A DNA stretch of 64,000 bases. Origin: Paenibacillus whitsoniae. Lineage in GTDB: Bacteria > Bacillota > Bacilli > Paenibacillales > NBRC-103111. Within the stretch, counting starts at the first letter, position 1. Every line of letters begins with the position of its first letter. The position numbers were made by a program, and so were the translations under genes. Shown one piece after another: positions 53,222 through 61,031 of this stretch. Under the pieces are notes generated by a model that saw nothing but the letters and a program-made list of their open reading frames with translations, was not told the DNA's origin and did no database searches. The stretch lies in contig NZ_RXHU01000027.1 in NCBI RefSeq assembly GCF_003955665.1, positions 62,001 through 126,000 on the forward strand, in the 5' to 3' direction.

Positions 53222-53325
53222 GATAACGTTTTCGAAAGTCGGTTCGTTATCGCAGTAAAGTGCTGAAACGTTTCATTACTAAGTTTAAAACGAAATGGAT
53301 GGAGCGTCAATGCAAACGTTTTGCA
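53222..53325 (-). promoter_or_regulatory. AACGTTT palindromes upstream of the candidate lyase gene
   Basis: TGAAACGTTTCA at 53264-53275 is a perfect 12-bp palindrome. TGCAAACGTTTTGCA near 53311 and ATAACGTTTTCG near 53223 are imperfect relatives. The same AAACGTTT core forms the two operators before lacI at 56.8 kb, which suggests that the LacI protein controls this promoter too. Confidence 0.6.
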
Positions 53326-53412
53326 TCGAACGCCCAGCCTCCGTCAGCTGAAAGTTATCCACAATTACCTTTTAGGGTTATCCGTGAATAACTTTGCATG
53401 AAGCGAAGCGTG

Positions 53413-53452
53413 AAAAAGCGCCGGTTCCCCTTGGAAACCAGGCGCTCTTTTC
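53413..53452 (-). terminator. terminator after the DUF2264 gene
   Basis: GCGCC-GGTT-CC pairs with GG-ACC-GGCGC around AAGG; TTTTT follows on the minus strand. Begins immediately past the stop at 53455 and separates the two transcription units of the cluster. Confidence 0.75.
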
Positions 53453-53454
53453 TG

Positions 53455-54603
53455 CTATTCCTTGTAGGCGGAATCGATCGCAACTGTTTGGCCGGCCCAC
53501 ACTTTCTGCGCTGTCCATGGCGCATCTTCGGCTTGCCAGAACGGATCGTTCTCGGGCAAGCCGAGCGGCAGGAACACGGCCGAGCACAAGTACAGGCTGC
53601 CTGTGGAAATGTAAGGCTCGCCGACCTCGGGCTGGTGGCCGCACAGGCCAATGCGCAGCCAGCCATTCTCGTCGAACGTGCCGGGCGCTTCAATCAGCCG
53701 GCGGATGACCGCGGTGAGCGCGCAGCGCACTTGCGCCGGCGCGACCTCCCGCGGCAGCTCGCCGCGCAGCGACGTTTGCGCGAGCGACTGGAACGCGCCG
53801 AAGCGATACGCGAGGGAGCGGCCGATCGGCGGGAACGTGCCCTCCGGCGAGATCATGCGCTCCTGCACCGCCGCGTAGCGCTGCGCTCTGGCGATGAGCT
53901 TCCCGCGCATCGCGCCCCACTCAGCATACTCGCCGCCAACCTGCTCGATGATGTCCACCAGCATCGGCTGGATCACGAAGGCATTGTAATAATCCGCGTG
54001 GTACTCGACTCCGTCTCCGTAAAGACCGTCGCCGAGGTACCACTGCTCATGCTGCCTCAGCGCGTAGTCGACGCGCATGTGGTCCCACTCTTCGCCCATG
54101 AGGCGAAGCGCTGTTTCTGTCATGGCTGCGAACAGCAGCCAGTTGTTGAAGCCGGGCTTGCGCGTCCGCGACGCTTTCAGCCCTTGCACGAGATTGCGCT
54201 GCACGCGCGGCTCGAGGCCGCGCCACAGCGCGTTCGGCGCACGCAGGATGGCGTGCGACAGAAAAGCCGTGTCCACGATCGGCTGAAAGCCCGTGGCGAA
54301 GTTCAAGAAATCCGGCGACTCCGGGTCTGTCGCCGCATCCATCGCGTCCTGCGCTAGTTTTACATAGCGCAGGCGCAGCTTTTCTTCCGCGGCATCGTGC
54401 GCGGGCTGCTCCAGCCATGGCGCAATGCCGACCAGCGTGCGGCCGAACGCCTCCAGATGCGTGTACAAGGCCTGCTCCTCTTTTTGGCACTCCACCGGCA
54501 TGGTGGCACGGAGCTTGCGGTTCGCCAACGCTTCCAGCACGGGACCGGCAATTCGCTGCATCGTGGACAGCCAGTACCCACGAGTTTCGCTCAGCTTACT
54601 CAT
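53455..54603 (-). CDS. DUF2264 family protein
   Basis: 382 residues, helical throughout in the style of (alpha/alpha)-barrel proteins, no signal peptide. Family features include FLNFATGFQPIVDTAFLSHA near 98-117, KPGFNNWLLFAAMTETALRL near 150, and GDGLYGDGVEYHADYYNAFVI near 190-210. Members occur in polysaccharide-degradation loci; the reaction is not established to my knowledge. It starts within the last eight bases of the GH88 gene, so the pair is translated together, and ends at a terminator. Markedly GC-rich. Confidence 0.85.
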   Translation of the reverse strand: MSKLSETRGYWLSTMQRIAGPVLEALANRKLRATMPVECQKEEQALYTHLEAFGRTLVGIAPWLEQPAHDAAEEKLRLRYVKLAQDAMDAATDPESPDFLNFATGFQPIVDTAFLSHAILRAPNALWRGLEPRVQRNLVQGLKASRTRKPGFNNWLLFAAMTETALRLMGEEWDHMRVDYALRQHEQWYLGDGLYGDGVEYHADYYNAFVIQPMLVDIIEQVGGEYAEWGAMRGKLIARAQRYAAVQERMISPEGTFPPIGRSLAYRFGAFQSLAQTSLRGELPREVAPAQVRCALTAVIRRLIEAPGTFDENGWLRIGLCGHQPEVGEPYISTGSLYLCSAVFLPLGLPENDPFWQAEDAPWTAQKVWAGQTVAIDSAYKE

Positions 54604-55711
54604 ACCAGTACCCGTGTATGCCTTTTTCCAAACGAACGAGCGCTTCCAAGAAGTAGTAGTCGCCCCAAATCATATAATCGTCAGGCGCTGCGCCGCCGCG
54701 AACGCTGTATGAACCGCGTTCGATAAAGCCTTGCGCGTCTTTCGGGCTGGTGTAGGACTTGATCAGGCCTGTCATTGATTTTTGAATGCCTTCTTCCAAG
54801 AAAGCGCGGTCCGGGTCATCAGCAGCCAGGTGCTCCAAAATTTCTAGCGCCCCTGCGGATGCGATCGCGGATGCAGAGCTGTCGCGTTTGGTTTCTGCGT
54901 TGACCGGCGCGTTGAAATCCCAGTACACGACGTTGTCTTCCGGCAACCGCTCGAAGAAGTAGCGTGCCAAACGCTTCGCAGTTTCAAGGTAGAGCGGGTT
55001 TTTCGTGTAGCGGTAGGAAAGCGCAAAACCGTAGATGCCCCAAGATTGGCCGCGCGTCCATGTGGAACCGTCACTGTAGCCTTGATGTGTGCCGCCGCGC
55101 AGCGGTTCGCCGGTCTCTTGGTCGAAATAGAATGTATGATAGGAAGAATCGTCACCGCGCACCAGATAGCGGCGGCTGAGATCCGCATGAATTTCGGCAA
55201 CTTCTCTATATTTCGGATCGCCGGTTACGTCGGAAGCCCAATATAGCAGCGGAAGATTCAGCAAGCAGTCGATAATAATGCGTCCGCCGTTATCCGGATG
55301 GCCCTCCGGTCCCCAAGCCTGAATATATTGGCCTTTCGGTCTCCAACGCTTCATCAGCACGTCCGCGGCTTGGATGGTCAACTGCTTCGCAGCCTCATCA
55401 CGCTCAATAATCCATTGCGCTTTCGAGGATAACGAGTACAAGAAACCGATGTCATGATGCTCCAACGCCACATTGTTCTCAATTCTTTGTTTGAAGCTTG
55501 CCACGGTGCGTTCAGCAGCCGCTTTGAAAGCCGGATCGCCGGAATATTGGTAGCTCAGCCACAGAATGCCCGACCAGAAGCCGTCGGTCCACTCCGTATT
55601 CGGATTGAGCTGATAAGTATCGTTCTCACTGACGTGCGGGAACTGGTCGCCGAAACGTTCAATGTTCAATTTTGTTTTGTGCAGAGCTTCTTCAATCGCT
55701 TGTTTCCACAT
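54596..55711 (-). CDS. GH88 unsaturated glucuronyl hydrolase
   Basis: Releases the 4,5-unsaturated uronic acid from the non-reducing end of oligosaccharides made by polysaccharide lyases. At 371 residues it closely resembles the Bacillus/Paenibacillus sp. GL1 enzyme as I remember it: EWTDGFWSGILWL, HHDIGFLYSLS with Asp87 (Asp88 there) and RIIIDCLLNLPLL with Asp148 (Asp149 there), plus RGGTHQGYSDGSTWTRGQS, and a GYWYE end. The GL1 enzyme acts on gellan, xanthan and glycosaminoglycan products. No signal peptide. It starts 17 bases after the lacI stop, so lacI, GH88 and DUF2264 form one operon. Confidence 0.95.
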   Translation of the reverse strand: MWKQAIEEALHKTKLNIERFGDQFPHVSENDTYQLNPNTEWTDGFWSGILWLSYQYSGDPAFKAAAERTVASFKQRIENNVALEHHDIGFLYSLSSKAQWIIERDEAAKQLTIQAADVLMKRWRPKGQYIQAWGPEGHPDNGGRIIIDCLLNLPLLYWASDVTGDPKYREVAEIHADLSRRYLVRGDDSSYHTFYFDQETGEPLRGGTHQGYSDGSTWTRGQSWGIYGFALSYRYTKNPLYLETAKRLARYFFERLPEDNVVYWDFNAPVNAETKRDSSASAIASAGALEILEHLAADDPDRAFLEEGIQKSMTGLIKSYTSPKDAQGFIERGSYSVRGGAAPDDYMIWGDYYFLEALVRLEKGIHGYWYE

Positions 55712-55728
55712 GGGTTAGGTCACTCCAT

Positions 55729-56748
55729 TTACATGAATTTAGTTGTTTCCCGTTCGATAAAAGAGAGCGGAACCTCGAACTCGCGTTCCTCTGTACGCAC
55801 ATCCTGCTGCCCGAAGGCGTGCAGCAGCTTATTAATCGCGGTTCCCGCCTGCAGCGGATACGGAATGCTCCAGCTGGATATGGCAGGATAGCTGATCTCC
55901 GCCATAATGTCGTTGTTAATCCCGGTAATCTGAAGCTGTTCCGGGATGCGGATGCCCAGCTTGTTCGCAGCGGACACGACCTTCAATGCGACAACGTCAT
56001 CGAAGGCGACGAGGCCGACTCGTTCCGAAGCGCCTGCCAGGCTGTCTCTCAAGATTACCTCGATATCGACTTCCCAGTTGTCGACAACTTGATATGGGAT
56101 ATCCCGGCCAAGCTGCGCGAGGCCGGCGTAAAAACCTTGCAGACGCTGCTCATTAATGACACTGGAGCGTTTGCTGCCTACATAAATCAGCGAATCGCAG
56201 CCTCGTTCCACGAGCAATGCGACGGAATCCCGGCACGCGCCGGCAAAACCGAGATTGACGGCGCCGACCGCAATATCCGCCGGCCAGCCCCAGCCGTTGA
56301 TCATGACAAGCGGCGTCCCGTTATTGACCAAAGATCGCGTGGACTCCTGCCCCATCGCCAGACCGTGGCAGATCAGACCGTCGACTCGGCGCTGAAGCAG
56401 CACCTCAATATTTTTACGCTCAATTAGAGGGTTGAACCAGCCGGATGTGAACACTGACAAATGATACCCGGCATTGTAGGCTTCAAGCTGCAAATATTCC
56501 GCTAGGTTACCGTAGTATCCGCCGAATGAGGGAATTATGAGGCCGATTTCAAATGTTTTGCTGCGGCTCAGACCGGCGGCGACCGTGTTGCGGCGGTAGC
56601 CGAGCTGCTCGGCAGCCTGTTCGACTTTGCGGATCGTCTCTTGGGACGACCTGATTCCACCTCGATTCAACACATTGGAGACGGTGGCAATCGAGACGCC
56701 AGCGGCGGCGGCCACTTCTACAATAGTGACAGGTTTAGTTTTGCTCAT
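55729..56748 (-). CDS. LacI family transcriptional regulator
   Basis: 339 residues. The helix-turn-helix is VTIVEVAAAAGVSIATVSNVLN at 7-28, followed by the hinge and a periplasmic-binding-protein-like sensing domain (GLIIPSFGGYYGNLAEYLQ, INGWGWP, GLVAFDDVVALKVV). GGAG lies eight bases before the ATG. First gene of the GH88 operon and preceded by two operators, so it is probably autoregulated and responds to an oligosaccharide or uronate from the pathway. Confidence 0.93.
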   Translation of the reverse strand: MSKTKPVTIVEVAAAAGVSIATVSNVLNRGGIRSSQETIRKVEQAAEQLGYRRNTVAAGLSRSKTFEIGLIIPSFGGYYGNLAEYLQLEAYNAGYHLSVFTSGWFNPLIERKNIEVLLQRRVDGLICHGLAMGQESTRSLVNNGTPLVMINGWGWPADIAVGAVNLGFAGACRDSVALLVERGCDSLIYVGSKRSSVINEQRLQGFYAGLAQLGRDIPYQVVDNWEVDIEVILRDSLAGASERVGLVAFDDVVALKVVSAANKLGIRIPEQLQITGINNDIMAEISYPAISSWSIPYPLQAGTAINKLLHAFGQQDVRTEEREFEVPLSFIERETTKFM

Positions 56749-56768
56749 GGATTCAACTCCGCTATTTT

Positions 56769-56820
56769 GTTAAACGTTTAACTTCCCTTTTAGCTTAATG
56801 TGAAACGTTTAACCTGTCAA
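56769..56820 (-). promoter_or_regulatory. lacI promoter with two LacI-type operators
   Basis: GTTAAACGTTTAAC at 56769-56782 is a perfect 14-bp palindrome, and GTGAAACGTTTAAC at 56800-56813 matches it with one change; their centres are 31 bases apart, about three helical turns. On the minus strand TTGACA is at 56820-56815 with a weak -10 (TAAGCT) at 56797-56792, so one operator lies in the spacer and the other past the -10. This layout fits repression with looping or cooperative binding. Confidence 0.75.
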
Positions 56821-56919
56821 GTCTTAAAATGTCGACAAAAAAAAATAAAACCAAATCGGTTTTCGCTACGTAGTACTATCCAAGCTTACATTCTTCATGA
56901 CCAGGGAGGTTTCTTGCTT

Positions 56920-57012
56920 ATGACAATGACACTTACATTCCGCTCCAACGTTTCGATCCGTGACGCGATCTCTGAGATCGTCTGGTATCTAAGGAAGAAG
57001 CGCAGAGCGTAA
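56920..57012 (+). CDS. 30-residue putative small protein
   Basis: A short open frame, MTMTLTFRSNVS then IRDAISEIVWYLRKKRRA, with GGGAGG ten bases before the ATG and a perfect terminator 30 bases after the stop. It reads as a beta-like N-terminus and an amphipathic basic helix. It stands alone between divergent and convergent neighbours, so the ribosome site and terminator make little sense unless it is expressed. No family recognised; an antitoxin-like, regulatory or membrane-active peptide are all open. Confidence 0.5.
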   Translation: MTMTLTFRSNVSIRDAISEIVWYLRKKRRA

Positions 57013-57042
57013 AACCGTGACGTGAAGCCCCTGCCAAATACG

Positions 57043-57082
57043 AACGCCCTTGATGTGCTGCTTTTGCACAATCAAGGGCGTT
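57043..57082. terminator. bidirectional terminator
   Basis: Perfect 12-base arms AACGCCCTTGAT and ATCAAGGGCGTT, extended by GTG/CAC, with a T-rich tail on the plus strand. Shared by the small ORF and the convergent SDR gene. Confidence 0.85.
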
Positions 57083-57092
57083 TCTCGTTCTT

Positions 57093-57875
57093 TTATAACG
57101 CGGCTCCAGAGCCGCCGTCGATATTCACCGACGTGCCGGTGACATAAGAAGCCGCATCCGAGACGAGGAACGTAATCACGTTCGCCGCCTCTTCCGTGTC
57201 CCCGATTCGGCCAAGCGGGATGTTATGCCGCGGCTCGCGGGCAAACTCGTCCCACGTCAGCTCGGGCGCGACGCGCTTCCACACCTTCTCGATCTGATCG
57301 CTGCGGATCAGCCCGATACCAACCGTGTTCACGCGAATGTTATCCTTCGCGAGATCCTTGCTCATGGCCTTCGTCAGCGCCATGCCTGCTGCGCGGCTGA
57401 CTGTCGTCGGCAGGGAAGACGCCGCAGGCGTCTTGGCCGCCGAGGTCGTGATATTCACAATCGCGCCGCCGCCCGCCTGGCGCATATGCGGAACCGCATG
57501 GCGAGAGCAGAACACCGCTCCGAACAATTTCAAATCCAGATCCTGCTGCCACAGCTCCGTCTCCACCTGCTCAAACGGCTTCGCATTCGCCGTCCCGGCA
57601 TTGTTGACCAAAATGTTCAGGCTGCCGAACTCCGCAACCGTTTGCTCCACAGCCCGCTGGCAATCCGCTTCGCTCGTAACATCCGCCCGAATCGCCAGCA
57701 CCTCGCCTTCGGTCAAATTGGCAATCTGAATGGCCGCTTCTTCCAACTGCTCTTCATTCCGCGCAACAATCGCCACTTTGGCCCCTTCGCGCGACAATGC
57801 GATCGCCGTCGCAAGGCCGATGCCCCGGCTGCCTCCCGTAATTAATGCGACTTTCCCCTGTAATCCCAGCTCCAT
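57093..57875 (-). CDS. SDR family protein lacking the catalytic Tyr and Lys
   Basis: Short-chain dehydrogenase fold, 260 residues from ATG 57875 with GAGGGAG upstream. The cofactor motif TGGSRGIG (13-20) and NNAG (91-94) are intact, as is the end GTSVNIDGG. In the active site Ser145 is present (NITTSAAK), but the YxxxK motif reads TTVSRAA: Thr157 replaces Tyr and Arg161 replaces Lys. It should bind NAD(P), but cannot use the standard mechanism. Some SDR subfamilies share this loss. Near a Gfo/Idh gene of the same direction, separated by a terminator. Confidence 0.88.
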   Translation of the reverse strand: MELGLQGKVALITGGSRGIGLATAIALSREGAKVAIVARNEEQLEEAAIQIANLTEGEVLAIRADVTSEADCQRAVEQTVAEFGSLNILVNNAGTANAKPFEQVETELWQQDLDLKLFGAVFCSRHAVPHMRQAGGGAIVNITTSAAKTPAASSLPTTVSRAAGMALTKAMSKDLAKDNIRVNTVGIGLIRSDQIEKVWKRVAPELTWDEFAREPRHNIPLGRIGDTEEAANVITFLVSDAASYVTGTSVNIDGGSGAAL

Positions 57876-57961
57876 CGTACTCGCTCCCTCTTTCAACTGA
57901 TTTCCGCCTAAAAAACGTTCTCTCAAAGCATACTCCATGCGCCCAACCATTTTCAAATGTG

Positions 57962-58001
57962 AAAAAAAGATCCCGTCTCCCCGCTAGGGAAGTCGAGATC
58001 T
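57962..58001 (-). terminator. terminator after Gfo/Idh gene
   Basis: GATC-CG-CT-CCC pairs with GGG-AG-CG-GATC around GCTA, followed on the minus strand by TTTTTTT. Eight bases past the stop at 58009. Confidence 0.75.
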
Positions 58002-58008
58002 CGCTTTT

Positions 58009-59094
58009 CTACTGATTCAAGTATACCGCTTTGCCCGTACGAGCCGATTCATAAATCGCTTCAAGAATTTGCGAGACGACAAACGCTTGCTCCGGCGTGA
58101 CGACCGGCTCTGTATCCGTGTCAATCGCATTGATCCAGGCGCGCATTTCAGCGTCGGCCGCGCTTTCCGTTTTGCCGTCGTAGAAAGCAACGCCGCCTGC
58201 GTTCAATTCCACTTCCGTCGTATACAGACGGCTGTGCTTCTCGCCGTTGAGACGCAGTCCGCCTTTCATATCGGCGCCGCCTTCCGTACCGCTGAGCGAG
58301 CATTTCGCCTCATCGACTTCCAGTGTGTTCAGCGCCCAGCTGGATTCCAGCATGATGGTTGCGCCATTTTCCATGACGATCATACCGAAAGCGGAATCTT
58401 CCACGGTAAATTTGCTTGGATCCCAAGGTCCCCAGGCATTGGCAGCGTTTTCGGTAGAAGACAGCTCATGGTATTTCGTGCCAAGTACAACCTTCGGCTT
58501 GTAGTTGTCCATCATCCAGAGTGTAAGATCAAGCGCGTGCGTGCCGATATCGATCAGCGGTCCGCCGCCTTGCTTCTCTTCATCCAGGAATACGCCCCAT
58601 GTCGGCACCGCGCGTCGGCGAATGGCATGCGCTTTCGCGAAGTAAATGTGGCCAAGCCCTCCTTCAGCACAAATGCTTTTCAAATGCTGGCTATCCGGAC
58701 GGAACCGGTTGTTGTAGCCGACAGTGAGCTTTTTGCCTGTACGTTTGGCCGCTTCCACCATGGCCTGCGCTTCGGCAGCCGTCTTCGCCATCGGCTTCTC
58801 GCACATCACATGCTTGCCGGCTTCCAGTGCAGCGATAGAAATTTCAGCGTGAGAAATGTTGGGTGTCAGGACGTGGACAATATCGATGCTCGCGTCCTTT
58901 AGCACATCGCGATAATCTTCGCAGACAGCAGCGCCTTCAACGCCATATTGCGCTGCAGCCTTCTCCGCTCGTTCGGGAACGATATCGCAAAACGCGACCA
59001 GCTCTACATTGTTTAATTTCGCAAGGCTTGGCAGATGCTTGCCGTTTGCAATACCTCCGCAGCCGATAATGCCAATACGATACTTACGTGACAT
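58009..59094 (-). CDS. Gfo/Idh/MocA family oxidoreductase
   Basis: 361 residues. IGIIGCGGIANGKHLPSL at 7-24 is the NAD(P)-binding motif; CEKPMAKTAAEAQ near 98 carries the conserved Lys; GYNNRFRPDSQHLK and DIGTHALDLTLWM (about 182-194) are active-site elements with His. Third member of the family in the window. GGAGG lies seven bases before the ATG. A separate transcription unit; sugar or polyol substrate not evident. Confidence 0.9.
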   Translation of the reverse strand: MSRKYRIGIIGCGGIANGKHLPSLAKLNNVELVAFCDIVPERAEKAAAQYGVEGAAVCEDYRDVLKDASIDIVHVLTPNISHAEISIAALEAGKHVMCEKPMAKTAAEAQAMVEAAKRTGKKLTVGYNNRFRPDSQHLKSICAEGGLGHIYFAKAHAIRRRAVPTWGVFLDEEKQGGGPLIDIGTHALDLTLWMMDNYKPKVVLGTKYHELSSTENAANAWGPWDPSKFTVEDSAFGMIVMENGATIMLESSWALNTLEVDEAKCSLSGTEGGADMKGGLRLNGEKHSRLYTTEVELNAGGVAFYDGKTESAADAEMRAWINAIDTDTEPVVTPEQAFVVSQILEAIYESARTGKAVYLNQ

Positions 59095-59228
59095 GAGGAT
59101 ACCTCCAGCTTGGTATAAGATAGTTATCTAATATAAAGACATCTGTCCTTAATGTAGCATAGGTAATCGCTCAATTTTAGTGTGAGTTTCGGACAGATTC
59201 AGTCAGATATCACGACACGCATCACAAA

Positions 59229-59262
59229 GGAAAAAGCCAGAGAGCCCTTTCCGGCCCTCCAG
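59229..59262 (-). terminator. terminator after hypothetical gene
   Basis: GAGGGCC and GGGCTCTC arms around GGAAA; minus strand continues TGGCTTTTTCC. Located 13 bases past the stop. Confidence 0.55.
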
Positions 59263-59274
59263 CTGTGTGTACCG

Positions 59275-59943
59275 CTAATCATGAGACAACTTCCGTTTGG
59301 CTTCCTCCAAATATCCCCGATACAGCTCCGCCCGATCTGGCTGTTCTTCCACTAACGCCTCATAATAACGGGCGACCTTCTGAAAATAGTGTGAATGCGT
59401 ATCCTCCGCCGGCACGAGCCGGTACGGCTCCCAGCGGTATGTATCGACCCGGAAAGCCTGCCCCTGCTCCCGCAGCCATATCGCCAGCTCGCATACACCG
59501 TCCTGCACGCCTCTCGTCGGCATATCCTCGACTTCCAGGTGATGATACGTCGTGCCGTGCGGAATCAGCCGTTGGAACCCTGTCTCCGTCCAGGAAACAA
59601 TGTCCAGCTCCGCCGCCGAGCCGTCGTCCCGCTGCCAACCGATGATGAGGTCGCAGCCCTCCTTGCGGGAAACCGGTGCCGCGATAAAATCGCGCAGCCC
59701 CTGCCGCCTGCCTGTCGCCGCCGAACCGATCGGAAACCAATTGCCGCCATATTCTTTTAAGGAAAATAAATAAGTGCCGTCCAAATAGCGATACAACGCC
59801 GTAATTTCCGGCTGCCCGTCGCGGTCCACGTCGCCGTACAGGATTGCCGCGGGGGCCCCATCCTGAAGCAGCGTGACGATTTCCGCCTCCTCGGGAATGC
59901 AGCTGCGGACGAGCGCAATAAAGTCAATCGATGCCTGACTCAT
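59275..59943 (-). CDS. hypothetical protein with FG-GAP-like calcium-loop motif
   Basis: 222 residues, acidic, no signal peptide. YGDVDRDGQPEITALYRY at 36-53 resembles an FG-GAP or dockerin-type Ca-binding loop, and beta-strand-like repeats follow (TYLFSLKEYGGNWFPIG, CDLIIGWQRDDG, LDIVSWTETGF). The last 40 residues look helical (HYFQKVARYYEALVEEQPDR). I do not recognise the family. GC-rich single gene. Confidence 0.65.
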   Translation of the reverse strand: MSQASIDFIALVRSCIPEEAEIVTLLQDGAPAAILYGDVDRDGQPEITALYRYLDGTYLFSLKEYGGNWFPIGSAATGRRQGLRDFIAAPVSRKEGCDLIIGWQRDDGSAAELDIVSWTETGFQRLIPHGTTYHHLEVEDMPTRGVQDGVCELAIWLREQGQAFRVDTYRWEPYRLVPAEDTHSHYFQKVARYYEALVEEQPDRAELYRGYLEEAKRKLSHD

Positions 59944-60031
59944 GGTATCCCTCTTTTCGCCTCAGTTTCTCACCAGAGTATATGCAAAAAGGAACTTGGC
60001 CCATGAGCCGAATCTCCGCGCTCTTGTCCGT

Positions 60032-61000
60032 CTAGGCGCTGCCGCGCTGGTACGATTCCAGCAGGTGATCGCACTGAATGAAGCGCACGGTGCGAGTATG
60101 CGCGCGCATGATGACGGAATGCGTCTGCGCCCGCGCTTCCTTGCTGAACTTCACGCCTTGCAGAAAATCCCCCGGCGTGACGCCCGTTGCGGCGAAGTAA
60201 ATATCCGCTTCGCCGACCAGCTCTTTTAGGCCGAGCACCTTGGCCGGATCGGCAATCCCCATCGCCCGGCAGCGAGCGAGCTCGCTTTCGCCATCCGGCA
60301 GCAGTCGGCCCTGAAAGTCGCCGCCCAGGCACTTGAGCGCTGCCGCCGCCAGTACGCCTTCCGGCGCACCGCCGGAGCCGACGTGCAGGTCGACGCCTGT
60401 GCCGGGAAAGGCCGTCGCCAGCGCCCCGGCGACATCGCCGTCGCTGAGCAGGTAGATTTTGACCCCAAGCTCGCGCAGGGTGCTGATTTGCGTAAGATGG
60501 CGCGCGCGATCGAGAATGGAGACCGTCAGCTCGCTGATGTCCTTATTCAGCCAAGCGGCTGCTTTACGAATCGTCATATCGAGCGGGTCGTCCAAGTGAA
60601 GGCCCGCCTGGGCAAGCGCCGGTCCGACGGCCAACTTCTCCATGTACATGTCCGGAGCATGGAGCAGATTCCCTTTTTCCGAGACAGCGACAACAGACAA
60701 CGCATTATTGCGGCCGCTCGCTACAATGTCCGTCCCCTCCAGCGGATCGACCGCCACATCGAATTCCGGTCCCGTGCCGCTGCCGACGGATTCTCCGATG
60801 TACAGCATCGGCGCCTCATCCATTTCACCCTCGCCAATCACGACCGTGCCGCGAAAAGGCACCTCGCCAAACGTAGTCCGCATCGCGGAAGTCGCAGCCC
60901 CGTCAGCCTGATGCTTGTTGCCCTTCCCGGTCCAGTATGCCGAAGCGATCGCAGCCGCCTCCGTCACCCTCACAATATCCAACGACAAATCTCTCAGCAT
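60032..61000 (-). CDS. glpX: class II fructose-1,6-bisphosphatase
   Basis: Gluconeogenic phosphatase, fructose-1,6-bisphosphate to fructose 6-phosphate. 322 residues from ATG 61000, eight bases from AAAAGGGAG; a GTG three codons earlier overlaps that site. Motifs: GKGNKHQADGAAT near 26, GEGEMDEAPMLYIGE near 57-71, and the metal-binding DPLEGT near 85. It follows the yqfL gene by 31 bases, so it is part of ccpN-yqfL-glpX; this places a gluconeogenic enzyme with the regulator of gluconeogenesis. Confidence 0.95.
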   Translation of the reverse strand: MLRDLSLDIVRVTEAAAIASAYWTGKGNKHQADGAATSAMRTTFGEVPFRGTVVIGEGEMDEAPMLYIGESVGSGTGPEFDVAVDPLEGTDIVASGRNNALSVVAVSEKGNLLHAPDMYMEKLAVGPALAQAGLHLDDPLDMTIRKAAAWLNKDISELTVSILDRARHLTQISTLRELGVKIYLLSDGDVAGALATAFPGTGVDLHVGSGGAPEGVLAAAALKCLGGDFQGRLLPDGESELARCRAMGIADPAKVLGLKELVGEADIYFAATGVTPGDFLQGVKFSKEARAQTHSVIMRAHTRTVRFIQCDHLLESYQRGSA

Positions 61001-61031
61001 GGGCTCCACTCCCTTTTATTTTTATCGATAC

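Noticed and set aside
53311-53325. Second cre site upstream of the candidate lyase gene
   Set aside because: ATGCAAACGTTTTGC fails the required C near the end of the cre consensus; it fits better as a LacI-type operator of the local regulator.
53350-53360. TTATCCACA, a perfect DnaA box
   Set aside because: Only a single copy (with one weak neighbour, TTATCCGTG) and no dnaA, dnaN or AT-rich unwinding region; not an origin. It lies in the spacer between a terminator and a promoter.
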